Assembly: GCA_963793105.1 (NCBI GenBank)
Contig: CAWBZB010000010.1
Location: forward strand, 1 to 64,000
Direction of reading: 5' to 3'
Length of the DNA stretch: 64,000 bases
From: UBA10649 sp963793105
GTDB lineage: Bacteria; Actinomycetota; Actinomycetes; S36-B12
Shown piece by piece: positions 1 to 7,408 of the stretch; the first letter of the stretch is position 1, and the number at the start of each line of letters is the position of its first letter. Under the pieces are notes generated by a model, which was not told where the DNA came from, searched no databases, and worked only from the letters and a program-made list of their open reading frames with translations. The translations under genes and the position numbers were made by a program.

Positions 1-82
1 TCACCTCGACGTCCGTGAACCAGTCGGCGGGCAGCCGGCCGGCCAGCCACTCGCTGGCGCTGAAGGGTGCGGTAGTTGTCAT
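1..82 (-). CDS. Partial hypothetical protein, N-terminus only
   Basis: Only the first 27 codons are present; the gene runs off the left edge. It starts at ATG 82 on the minus strand and begins MTTTAPFSASEW, then LAGRLPADWF. It is the last gene of a minus-strand series that starts with GDP-fucose synthase, but a 64-nt AT-rich gap separates it from the preceding gene, so it may have its own promoter. Too little is present to name a family, and no signal peptide is evident in this piece. Confidence 0.5.
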   Translation of the reverse strand, partial: MTTTAPFSASEWLAGRLPADWFTDVEV

Positions 83-91
83 GAAAGGATC

Positions 92-105
92 ATTACATAA
101 TTACA
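92..105. repeat. AT-rich tandem hexamer repeat, possible operator
   Basis: ATTACA occurs twice, separated by TA (92-97 and 100-105), an 8-bp period in the only clearly AT-rich patch of the first kilobases. It sits 10 nt upstream of the ATG at 82 on the minus strand. A tight direct repeat next to a start codon could be a regulator site or part of an AT-rich promoter. No regulator gene lies beside it in the window. Confidence 0.35.
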
Positions 106-146
106 CCCACATGACAGCCGCGTTCGCCGTCGGCGTACCGGTCGGA

Positions 147-437
147 CTACTGCCCGAAGTGCTCGACGACGGGTGCCCCGTCGAAGTGCGGGCCGATCAG
201 GGCGCGCCACTCCTCGAACAGCGAGGAGCCGCGGAAGCCTTCCACATGATCGGCAAGGGTCTCCCAGACGATCGTGAAGAGGAAGACGTTCGGTCGCTCG
301 ACCGACCAGCCATGTGCGGTGAACTCGACGCAGCCGTCAGCCTGCGAGAGCACCTCGTCGACGGCGCGCGTGAGGGCGGACTCGAAGGCCTCCTCGTGGC
401 CGGGCAGCACCGTCACCTGGGCCGCCTCCAGGATCAC
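147..437 (-). CDS. Antibiotic biosynthesis monooxygenase (ABM)-like protein
   Basis: A 96-residue single-domain protein of the dimeric alpha+beta-barrel ABM type, the usual size for quinol-monooxygenase-like proteins. The visible pattern is a first strand with QVTVLPGHEEAFESAL leading into a helix, then GCVEFTAHGW, and a strand-helix unit FLFTIVWETLADHVEGF around residues 52-68; the final EHFGQ resembles family C-termini. It starts at GTG 437, one base after the stop of the ABM-like gene at 439..804, so the two are almost certainly cotranscribed. Family members are cofactor-free oxygenases or small-molecule-binding proteins; the substrate cannot be read here. Its link to the polysaccharide genes is unclear. 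Confidence 0.75.
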   Translation of the reverse strand: MILEAAQVTVLPGHEEAFESALTRAVDEVLSQADGCVEFTAHGWSVERPNVFLFTIVWETLADHVEGFRGSSLFEEWRALIGPHFDGAPVVEHFGQ

Positions 438-438
438 G

Positions 439-804
439 TCAGAACGCCCAGTCCTCGGAGAGCACGGTCTCCTGCATGGCCATGCGCAAGGGCTCCATCC
501 GGAGCACGGCGGGCTGCCCGTCGATGAAGTCCGGCATCGTGGACATCATCCGTCCGAATCCCGATGACGATCGATGGGCGTTCTCCGCGTCGGTGTCCTT
601 GAAGATCTCGTACAGCCACACGATGCTCTCGTCGTCCGGGTCGAGGGAGACGACGAACATCTCGGTCCCCGGTTCTTCATCGAGGCCGTCCGCGTAGGTG
701 TTCAGGACGTCCAGCATGGCTGCGCGCATTCCCTCTTTGCAGGTGAGGCGCACGAGGAGGGATCGCCGTCCTGGCAGCAGCGCCTGCACCGGCTCGTCGG
801 TCAT
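439..804 (-). CDS. ABM-domain protein, second copy
   Basis: A 121-residue protein with the same dimeric alpha+beta-barrel pattern as its downstream neighbour: LLVRLTCKEGMRAAMLDVL as first strand and helix (residues 15-33), EMFVVSLDPDDESIVWLYEI as the middle strands, and a helix with DAENAHRSS before a last strand. It starts at ATG 804 with a strong purine-rich ribosome site (GGGAGGAG) about 7 nt upstream. It lies between fcl (stop at 826) and the 147..437 gene. A heterodimer with the neighbour is possible but not shown. The two proteins are clearly different in sequence, so this is not a recent duplication. Confidence 0.72.
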   Translation of the reverse strand: MTDEPVQALLPGRRSLLVRLTCKEGMRAAMLDVLNTYADGLDEEPGTEMFVVSLDPDDESIVWLYEIFKDTDAENAHRSSSGFGRMMSTMPDFIDGQPAVLRMEPLRMAMQETVLSEDWAF

Positions 805-825
805 GGCGCTCTCCTCCCGCGGCCC

Positions 826-1770
826 TCAGGCCACGTTCTCCACGTACCACTCGTAGGTGCTGGCCACACCGTCACGCAACTTGATCGTAGGGAACCAGCC
901 GAGGTCGTTGATCCGCGTGGTGTCGAGCAGCTTGCGCGGCATCCCGTCCGGCTTCGAGGTGTCCCACTCGATCGCCCCCTCGAAGCCCACGACCGACGCG
1001 ACGGTCTCGGCGAGCTCCTTGATCGGCATGTCGTCGCCCAGTCCGACGTTGATCGTCTCCGCCGAGTCGTACTGCTGCAACAGCACCAGGCACGCCTGCG
1101 CGAGGTCGTCGACGTGGAGGAACTCGCGGCGCGGAGCCCCGGTGCCCCACACGGTCACCGTCGGCGCACCCGTGGCCTTGGCCTCGTGGAACCGCCGGAT
1201 GAACGCCGGGAGCACGTGCGAGGACTGCAGGTCGAAGTTGTCCTTGGGCCCGTACAGGTTGGTGGGCATCGCGGAGATCCAGTGCCGGCCGTACTCCGTG
1301 CGGTGCGCCTCGATGTAGTAGATCCCGGAGATCTTGGCCATGGCGTAGGCCTGGTTGGTCGGCTCCAGCGGCCCGGTCATCAGGGAGGACTCCCTGATGG
1401 GCTGGGTCGCGTGGCGGGGGTAGATGCACGACGACCCGAGGAACAGCAGTCGGTCGATGTCGGCGGCGTGCGCGGCGTCCATGACATTGGTCTGGATCAG
1501 GAGGTTGTCCTTGAGGAACTCCACCGGGTAGGTCGAGTTCGCCATGATGCCGCCGACCTTCGCCGCTGCATCGATGATGACGTCGGGGCGGGCCTGGATG
1601 ATGGCGTCCATGGTGGCCTCGCGATCGCGGAGGTCGAGCTCGCTCGAGCGCCAGCCGATGACCTCGCCGACCCCCTCGGACTCCAGGGCGCGAACAATGG
1701 CCGAGCCGACCAGCCCGTTGTGCCCCGCGACGTAGACCCTCACGTCCGGCCACTGGATCTCCTGCAGCAT
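826..1770 (-). CDS. fcl: GDP-L-fucose synthase
   Basis: Converts GDP-4-keto-6-deoxy-D-mannose, the product of GDP-mannose 4,6-dehydratase, to GDP-L-fucose by epimerisation and NADPH reduction in the cytoplasm. The 314-residue protein has the extended short-chain dehydrogenase layout: nucleotide-binding G16-x-x-G-x-x-G22 in the family-typical AGHNGLVGSAI, the serine in GSSCIYP (113-114) and the Y142-x-x-x-K146 pair in YAMAK. MPTNLYGPKDNF and RREFLHVDDLA are also family signatures. The reading frame stays open further upstream, but family alignment fixes the start at ATG 1770. CACAAT ends 6 nt before this ATG, possibly a leaderless promoter. The partner dehydratase is about 30 kb away at 31289. 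Confidence 0.94.
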   Translation of the reverse strand: MLQEIQWPDVRVYVAGHNGLVGSAIVRALESEGVGEVIGWRSSELDLRDREATMDAIIQARPDVIIDAAAKVGGIMANSTYPVEFLKDNLLIQTNVMDAAHAADIDRLLFLGSSCIYPRHATQPIRESSLMTGPLEPTNQAYAMAKISGIYYIEAHRTEYGRHWISAMPTNLYGPKDNFDLQSSHVLPAFIRRFHEAKATGAPTVTVWGTGAPRREFLHVDDLAQACLVLLQQYDSAETINVGLGDDMPIKELAETVASVVGFEGAIEWDTSKPDGMPRKLLDTTRINDLGWFPTIKLRDGVASTYEWYVENVA

Positions 1771-1842
1771 CCGGCAATTGTGGCACAGCGGGCTTGCGCC
1801 CAACCCCGCAACGACCGGGGGCCGGGTGGAAGGATGGCCGAC

Positions 1843-3069
1843 ATGAGAGTCGTGTCGGTCGAGCAGCTGCAGCGGGCCCTGTCCAGTCTCCCGGAGAACC
1901 CGCGGGTGGTGGCGTCGGGCAACTTCGCCACCCCGCACGTCCTCATCAATGCGCTCGACGCCGTGGTCCCGACCTATCGGCTGCACATGCTGAACGCACA
2001 GAAGCCCCTCCCCGACCGCGACGGGGTCACCTACGAGACGACGTTCGTCGGTCCCGGGATGCGAAAGAGCCCGCGTCTGACCTACATCCCGTGCCGACTC
2101 AGCCTGGTGCCCGTGCTGTATCGCGACCACTACTGGCCGGACATCGTCCTCATCCATACGTCAGCTCGGCGCCACGACACCGTCAGCCTCGGAACGGAGG
2201 TCAACGTGCTGCCGGCGGCCATCGAGGCGGTCCGAGAACGTGGCGGACTTGTCGTCGCGCAGGCGAATCCTCAGATGCCGTACACCTACGGCGACGCCCA
2301 GATCTACGACCACGAGATCGACTTTCTGGTCGAGGTGGACGAGCCACTGCCGACCCACGACCCCGGCCCCCTGGACGACGTGTCGCGCCAGATCGGTGAG
2401 CTGATCGCGGCCCGGGTGCACGACAACTCGACGATGCAGCTGGGCATCGGAGCCGTGCCCGACGCGGTCCTGGCCTCACTCACCCAGCGGCGGGGCATGC
2501 GTGTCTGGACGGAGATGTTCAGCGACGGTGTCCTCGAACTGCACAAGCGCGACTGCCTCGACGCGGACGTCCCGCTCACGGCCTCCTTCCTGTTCGGCTC
2601 CCAGGAGCTCTACGACTGGATCCACCTCAACAAGCGGATCCGCATGCTGCGCACCGAGCAGACCAACAATCCGGGCCAGATCTCACGGCAGGCGCGCATG
2701 ACCAGCGTCAACGCCGCACTGCAGGTCGACCTCTTCGACCAGGCCAACGCCAGCCGTGTCAAGGGCAGGATCTACTCGGGCTTCGGCGGATCGACCGACT
2801 TCATCGTCGGCGCGCTGCACTCGCGCGGCGGCCAATCGTTCATGGCGCTGCAGTCGTGGCACCGCAAGGCCGGCGTCTCGACGATCGTGCCGCGCATCAC
2901 CGAGCCGGTGACCTCGTTCCAGCACAGCTTCGTGGCCACGGAGCACGGTCTCGCCCAGTGCTTCGGTCGCAGTGAGTCCGAGCAGGCGCACAACATCATC
3001 GAGCACGCCGCACACCCCGACGTGCGCGACGAGCTGCGCGAGGCCGCCGCGGAGATGGGCCTGGCCTAG
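1843..3069 (+). CDS. Acetyl-CoA hydrolase / CoA-transferase family protein
   Basis: A cytoplasmic enzyme of the acetyl-CoA hydrolase/4-hydroxybutyrate CoA-transferase family (408 residues; family members are about 400-500). Visible signatures are NPQMPYTYGDA in the N-terminal half, MQLGIGAVPDAVL, the glycine-rich GFGGSTDFIVGA in the C-terminal domain and VATEHGLAQCFG, equivalent to the conserved V-T-E-x-G-x-A element. I chose ATG 1843 because GGTGGAAGG lies 9 nt upstream; an in-frame ATG at 1834 directly abuts that sequence. It diverges from fcl and ends immediately before the DNA glycosylase start. Acyl donor and acceptor cannot be inferred, and it is probably not part of the polysaccharide pathway. 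Confidence 0.88.
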   Translation: MRVVSVEQLQRALSSLPENPRVVASGNFATPHVLINALDAVVPTYRLHMLNAQKPLPDRDGVTYETTFVGPGMRKSPRLTYIPCRLSLVPVLYRDHYWPDIVLIHTSARRHDTVSLGTEVNVLPAAIEAVRERGGLVVAQANPQMPYTYGDAQIYDHEIDFLVEVDEPLPTHDPGPLDDVSRQIGELIAARVHDNSTMQLGIGAVPDAVLASLTQRRGMRVWTEMFSDGVLELHKRDCLDADVPLTASFLFGSQELYDWIHLNKRIRMLRTEQTNNPGQISRQARMTSVNAALQVDLFDQANASRVKGRIYSGFGGSTDFIVGALHSRGGQSFMALQSWHRKAGVSTIVPRITEPVTSFQHSFVATEHGLAQCFGRSESEQAHNIIEHAAHPDVRDELREAAAEMGLA

Positions 3070-3951
3070 GTGCCTGAGCTGCCAGAGGTCGAGGCGCTTG
3101 GCCGGTTCCTCGACGAGCGCACGGCGGGCCTGCGCATCGCCAGCGTGACGCTGGCCAGCCTGAGCGCGCTGAAGACCGTGAGTCCGTCGCTGGTCGATCT
3201 CACCGGGCAGCGGGTCCGCTCCGTCGGCCGACGGGGGAAGTTCCTCGACCTGACGACCGTGGAAGGGCTCCATCTGGTGTGGCACCTGTCACGTGCCGGC
3301 TGGGTCCAGTGGCGGGAGGAGGTCCCGGCGACCCCGGTGAAGCCCGGCAAGGGTCCGCTGGCATTGAGGCTGGCGTTCGTCAACGACGACGGTGAGCCCG
3401 TGGGCGGCTTCGACGTCACCGAAGCGGGTACGCAGAAGCGACTGGCGCTGTACGTGGTGCATGACCCCGCGGACGTGCCCGGGGTGGCCCGCCTTGGGCC
3501 TGACGCGCTGAGCGAGGACCTGACCGAGGAGGTCTTCGCCGGGATCCTTGCGGCAGCCGGGCGATCGCAGGTCAAGGGCGTCCTGCGCAGCCAGTCGGTG
3601 ATCGCTGGCATCGGGAACGCCTACAGCGACGAGATCCTGCATTCCGCCGGCGTGTCACCCTTCCACCCGTGCAGCACGCTGACGCCGAGGCAGGTGAGTG
3701 ACCTGTACGACGCGATGCGCACGTTGTTGGCGGCCGCCATCGAGAACAGCGTGGGTCATGGCACCGGCACGCTGAAGGCGGAGAAGAGGGCCAGCCTCGC
3801 GGTCCATGGGCGAGCCGGGGAACCGTGCCCGGTGTGCGGAGACGTCGTGCGCGAGGTGTCCTTCGCCGATTCCGCCCTGCAGTACTGCCCGACCTGCCAG
3901 ACCGGAGGCAAGCTGCTCGCCGATCGACGCATGAGCAAGCTGCTCAAGTAG
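3070..3951 (+). CDS. Fpg/Nei-family DNA glycosylase
   Basis: A base-excision repair glycosylase/AP lyase. The mature N-terminus PELPEVE carries the catalytic N-terminal proline and the adjacent glutamate. GRRGKFLDL holds the conserved beta-hairpin lysine, and IAGIGNAYSDEILHSAGVSP is the helix-two-turn-helix region. The C-terminal zinc finger is complete: C253-x2-C256 and C273-x2-C276. Length (293 residues) is normal. The GTG start at 3070 directly follows the TAG of the CoA-transferase gene with no base between, so translation is probably coupled. Which lesion it prefers (8-oxoguanine or oxidised pyrimidines) is not decidable by eye. It looks like a housekeeping gene beside the glycan locus. 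Confidence 0.93.
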   Translation: MPELPEVEALGRFLDERTAGLRIASVTLASLSALKTVSPSLVDLTGQRVRSVGRRGKFLDLTTVEGLHLVWHLSRAGWVQWREEVPATPVKPGKGPLALRLAFVNDDGEPVGGFDVTEAGTQKRLALYVVHDPADVPGVARLGPDALSEDLTEEVFAGILAAAGRSQVKGVLRSQSVIAGIGNAYSDEILHSAGVSPFHPCSTLTPRQVSDLYDAMRTLLAAAIENSVGHGTGTLKAEKRASLAVHGRAGEPCPVCGDVVREVSFADSALQYCPTCQTGGKLLADRRMSKLLK

Positions 3952-3993
3952 GCCCGGAGGCTTCGTCAGGTTCTCCGAGAACACGGAGGACCG

Positions 3994-3999
3994 TAGGCT
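3994..3999 (+). promoter_or_regulatory. Probable -10 element of a leaderless promoter
   Basis: TAGGCT lies exactly 6 nt before ATG 4006, the spacing expected when transcription starts at the A of the start codon. No ribosome site is visible. TTCTCC at 3971-3976 is 17 bp upstream but is a weak -35 match. The same geometry recurs before eight other genes in the window. Confidence 0.5.
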
Positions 4000-4005
4000 T
4001 CGGTC

Positions 4006-4707
4006 ATGTTCTCGAAGAAGAAGTCCGGACCGACTGGGGCGCTGCCGCCGAGCAAGTACCGCATGGGGGGGAAGCACTTCAAGAACGACGCCGCCTTCAT
4101 CAAGACCGCGGTCCGCGACGTCAAGCGCCTGGAGAAGCAGGCCGGCCTCACGAAGGATTCCCGGCTGCTCGACTGGGGGTGCGGCGCCGGCCGCCTCGCC
4201 GTGGGCGTCCGGGAGCACTTCGGGCGGATCGCCGACTATCACGGGGTGGACGTCCAGCCCGAGCTGATCGACTGGGCCGAGCAGAATCTGGCGGCCCCCG
4301 GCTTCCGCTTCACCTGCGTCGACGTCAGCAACGAGCGCTACAACCCGGACGGCACGCCCGAGCGCACGCTGGCAGCGGAGCCCGAGTCCGTCGATGTCTT
4401 CTATGCCTACTCCGTCTTCTCGCACATGAACGACGAGGACACCCCGGCCTACCTCCGGCTCATCGCCGAGGCGCTCTCCCCCGGCGGCAGGGCCTTCGTG
4501 ACCTGCTTCGTGGAGGAGGACGTCCCCGGATGGGAGGAGAACCCTGAGGGGTACGGCCCCCTGGAGTGGAAGGGACGCCTGCACTGCACGCGGTTCGCCC
4601 GCTGGCACTTCGAGGACCACGTGAACGCGGCGCGGCTGGCGGTCGACCGGTTCGAGTACGGGCAGGAGACCGACGGGCAGAGCCTCTACGTCCTTCGCCG
4701 GAGGTAG
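4006..4707 (+). CDS. Class I SAM-dependent methyltransferase
   Basis: A 233-residue soluble methyltransferase with a Rossmann-type SAM-binding domain. Motif I is LLDWGCGAGRLAVGV (about residues 54-68), the acidic ribose-binding residue follows in GVDVQPELIDWA, and VDVFYAYSVFSHM with LSPGGRAFVTCF are the later core strands. The N-terminus is basic (MFSKKKSG) with no signal peptide, so it acts in the cytoplasm. It precedes the secreted glycosidase pair and the initiating glycosyltransferase, which suggests a role in modifying a sugar or a glycan end, but the acceptor is unknown. Start ATG 4006 is supported by the leaderless promoter. Confidence 0.85.
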   Translation: MFSKKKSGPTGALPPSKYRMGGKHFKNDAAFIKTAVRDVKRLEKQAGLTKDSRLLDWGCGAGRLAVGVREHFGRIADYHGVDVQPELIDWAEQNLAAPGFRFTCVDVSNERYNPDGTPERTLAAEPESVDVFYAYSVFSHMNDEDTPAYLRLIAEALSPGGRAFVTCFVEEDVPGWEENPEGYGPLEWKGRLHCTRFARWHFEDHVNAARLAVDRFEYGQETDGQSLYVLRRR

Positions 4708-4794
4708 ACCCGGGGGCTGTCGCTTGCCCGTTTCCGGCCGCACGTGGGCTATGGTCGTGAGCGACCTGACCATGAGCTCGAAGGGCCTTTCCTC

Positions 4795-6036
4795 ATGCGC
4801 CGTGCGCTTTCCGCACTCGTCCTCTCCGCCTCGCTCGTCGCCACCGGGCTGACCGTGGCCGCCCCGGCCTCCGCCGTCACCGGCGGGCCGATCGACGACA
4901 CCGCCTTCGGCATGCACGTGCCGCTGATCTCGCAGGGGGAGACCACGACCGTCAATGACGGCACGGTCCGGCTGTGGGACTCCGGTGTCGCGTGGGGCCA
5001 GGTGCAGCAGAAGAAGAACACCTACTGGTGGAACGGTCTTGACGCGGCCGTCGCCCAGGCCAATGCGCAGAACCTCCAGATCCTGTACGTCCTCGGGTCG
5101 ACCCCGAAGTGGGCAGCGAGCAAGACCAAGCAGGGCACCTACCCCAACAAGGGCGCCGCCTCGATGCCGAAGAGCATGAAGGACTGGAAGAAGTGGGTCA
5201 CGGCCGTCGTCAAGCGGTACGGAGCGTCCATTGATGCGTACCAGATCTGGAACGAGGCGAACCTCCAGACGTTCTGGCAGGGCACCCCGAAGCAGATGGC
5301 GCAGCTGACCAAGGAGGCGTACAAGATCATCCGCAAGTACGACCCGACCGCCAAGGTCGTCGCGGCGAGCACCACCGTGCGCCTGCAGAGCGCCTACAAG
5401 AAGTTCTTCCCCGCCTACCTCAAGCAGCTGAAGAAGCTGAAGTGGCCGATCGACGTCATGTCGGTCCACCTGTACCCGGCGAGCACGGGTACGCCGGCTG
5501 ACCGGGTGAAGTTCATCAAGCAGGTCCAGAAGGACATGAAGAAGGGCAAGGTGCCCAAGAGCAAGGCGCTGTGGGACACCGAGATCAACTACGGCATCGC
5601 CGGACCCGGCTCGAAGAACAAGCGACGGGTGATCGACGGCGGTCAGGCTGCCGCGTGGGTGGCCCAGACCTACCTGGACAACGTCCTCTACGGCCTGGAC
5701 CGCGCCTACTGGTACTACTGGTACAACAACTCGAACCTCGTGGGTATCCAGATGTACGCGGGCACTGCGGGGGCGATCGGCTACGAGACCGTTCGCAACT
5801 GGCTCAGCGGCGGCTTCTACTCGTGCACCGAGGGCAGTCCGAACGTGTGCCAGCTCGGGGACAATGTCAATCCCAAGGTGGTCGCGTGGACCGACAAGGG
5901 CTCAGGTACCTTTACGGTGCCCGCGAATGCGACCGTCACCTGTAACGCACTCAACCAGTGCGCGCCGGTGGTCCCGGGGTCGCAAGTGACGATTGGAAGC
6001 ATGCCGCAATGGTTCGGAACGCCCGCTCCCGCCTGA
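4795..6036 (+). CDS. Secreted clan GH-A (GH39/GH5-like) glycoside hydrolase
   Basis: A 413-residue exported glycosidase. ATG 4795 opens a classical signal peptide with an Arg-Arg n-region and a cleavage site at APASA|VTGG. The body is a beta/alpha barrel of clan GH-A: YQIWNEAN carries the acid/base glutamate (E154) and LWDTEINYG the nucleophile candidate (E263), the spacing expected for retaining enzymes. DYWYYW-like aromatic stretches (YWYYWYNN) near residue 305 fit a sugar cleft. The mature protein is rich in Lys and Trp. The reading frame extends upstream to GTG 4744 but that extension would bury the signal peptide. Its stop overlaps the next gene, a paralogue, by 28 nt. Substrate unknown; likely the glycan made here. 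Confidence 0.82.
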   Translation: MRRALSALVLSASLVATGLTVAAPASAVTGGPIDDTAFGMHVPLISQGETTTVNDGTVRLWDSGVAWGQVQQKKNTYWWNGLDAAVAQANAQNLQILYVLGSTPKWAASKTKQGTYPNKGAASMPKSMKDWKKWVTAVVKRYGASIDAYQIWNEANLQTFWQGTPKQMAQLTKEAYKIIRKYDPTAKVVAASTTVRLQSAYKKFFPAYLKQLKKLKWPIDVMSVHLYPASTGTPADRVKFIKQVQKDMKKGKVPKSKALWDTEINYGIAGPGSKNKRRVIDGGQAAAWVAQTYLDNVLYGLDRAYWYYWYNNSNLVGIQMYAGTAGAIGYETVRNWLSGGFYSCTEGSPNVCQLGDNVNPKVVAWTDKGSGTFTVPANATVTCNALNQCAPVVPGSQVTIGSMPQWFGTPAPA

Positions 6037-7301
6037 CGGTCACCGCTGGACTCGCTGCATTGGCCCTGCTGGCTGCCGGGTGCTCCTCGGATTCGCCCGA
6101 ACCCGCGTCGACGTCGGCGGCCACCGCTGAGGCCTCTGGTGCCCCGGTGGCCGACGGTGTTCCCGGCTCGCTGATCGGGATGCACATCGAGGGCGCGGAG
6201 GCAGGCGTGTGGGCGTCGGCACCGTTCGGCGCCCTTCGCCTGTGGGACAACGGCACGGCCTGGTCGCAGATCGAGGTGGAGCCGGGGGTCTTCAAGTGGG
6301 ACAACCTCGAGGGCATCCTCGAGAACGCCGAGTCCAAGGGAATGGACGACGTCCTGATGGTGCTGGGCACGACCCCGAAGTGGAATGCCTCGGAGCTCAG
6401 CCCCGACGACTACCCGCAGCCCGGTGCCGCGAGCGCGCCCAAGGATCTGGAGGCCTGGGACGCCTGGGTGACGGAGGTGGCCACCCGGTACAAGGGACGC
6501 ATCTCCGCGTACCAGATCTGGAACGAGGCCAACCTGAAGAACTTCTGGGGGGGCACTCCCGAGGAGATGGCCGATCTCACCAAGCGGGCATACGACATCG
6601 TCAAGGCGATCGATCCCGAGGCTCTCGTCGTCTCCGCCTCGCCGTCGACCCGATTGACGGGCTCGTTCGACAAGTTCTTCCCGGCCTACCTGGCGGCGCT
6701 GGCAGCCAAGGACTGGCCGATCGACGTCGTGGCGATCCACACGTATCCGACTGCCGACGGCGATCCCGTGGCTCGTGGCCTGGTCATCGGCAAGGTTCAG
6801 GAGTTCCTGACGGCGGCGGGCGCACCGGACCTGCCGTTGTGGGACACCGAGTTGAACTACGGCTTGGCGGGGCCGGGCGACCTCCCACGACAGGAGATCA
6901 CCGGGGCCAAGGCGGCCGGCTGGGTGGTCCGTACGTACATCGATGACCTGCGGTACGGGGTCGAGCGCTCCTACTGGTACATCTGGACCCAGAAGCCGTA
7001 CGACCTGCTCGGCATCCAGGCCTACCCGGGTTCGGACGCGGAGCAGGGCTTCTTCGCCCTCGACAACTGGGTGGTCGGGGCCTCGTTCGACGGGTGCACG
7101 GACGCCTCCGGTGCCGTGACCTGCGACTTCTCCAACGGCAGCAGCTCGTGGATCGTGGCCTGGGCCGAGACCGGCGATGCGCCCTACACGGCGCCCGCGG
7201 GAACCCAGCTGGTGTGCGATCCGCTCGCGAACTGCCAGGAGTCCCAGGAGGGGGCTCAGATCACCCTGACCGAGGTTCCGGTCCGGCTCTACCTCCAGTA
7301 G
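6009..7301 (+). CDS. Lipoprotein clan GH-A glycoside hydrolase, paralogue of the preceding gene
   Basis: A 430-residue lipid-anchored homologue of the preceding glycosidase. ATG 6009 starts an n-region with Arg residues, a hydrophobic core and a lipobox LLAAGC with the lipidated cysteine at residue 25, followed by a Ser/Pro/Ala-rich linker. The catalytic pair is conserved: WNEAN (E173) and LWDTELNYG (E281). The C-terminal small domain with paired cysteines (CTDASGAVTC, CDPLANC) is also shared with the paralogue. The two therefore come from a tandem duplication that diverged in anchoring: one secreted, one membrane-tethered. Translation is probably coupled through the 28-nt overlap. A role in trimming or editing surface glycan is an inference from position. 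Confidence 0.83.
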   Translation: MVRNARSRLTVTAGLAALALLAAGCSSDSPEPASTSAATAEASGAPVADGVPGSLIGMHIEGAEAGVWASAPFGALRLWDNGTAWSQIEVEPGVFKWDNLEGILENAESKGMDDVLMVLGTTPKWNASELSPDDYPQPGAASAPKDLEAWDAWVTEVATRYKGRISAYQIWNEANLKNFWGGTPEEMADLTKRAYDIVKAIDPEALVVSASPSTRLTGSFDKFFPAYLAALAAKDWPIDVVAIHTYPTADGDPVARGLVIGKVQEFLTAAGAPDLPLWDTELNYGLAGPGDLPRQEITGAKAAGWVVRTYIDDLRYGVERSYWYIWTQKPYDLLGIQAYPGSDAEQGFFALDNWVVGASFDGCTDASGAVTCDFSNGSSSWIVAWAETGDAPYTAPAGTQLVCDPLANCQESQEGAQITLTEVPVRLYLQ

Positions 7302-7408
7302 GAGGGGACGGAGCCGGGTAAAGATCCGGCAACGTCGGTCGTCGGGGGCGGGTATTCGGGGACCTCGCTGCTACCGTGGTTGGGCCAGTTGACCGTGGGA
7401 GGTAGTCG

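Noticed and set aside
574..1842. Upstream in-frame extension of the CoA-transferase frame across fcl
   Set aside because: It runs antisense through GDP-fucose synthase and the family N-terminus begins at 1843, where a ribosome site is present.
3655..5469. Long open frame on the minus strand (about 600 codons) opposite the Fpg, methyltransferase and glycosidase genes
   Set aside because: It covers well-supported plus-strand genes, is dominated by Arg, Gly, Pro, Leu and Val in low-complexity order, and has no recognisable domain. Long antisense frames are expected in DNA with GC-rich third positions.
7311..7330. GCCGG/CCGGC inverted repeat after the lipoprotein glycosidase, considered as a terminator
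   Set aside because: Only five base pairs with an 8-nt loop and no T tract; mentioned under the 7409 gene but too weak for its own entry.
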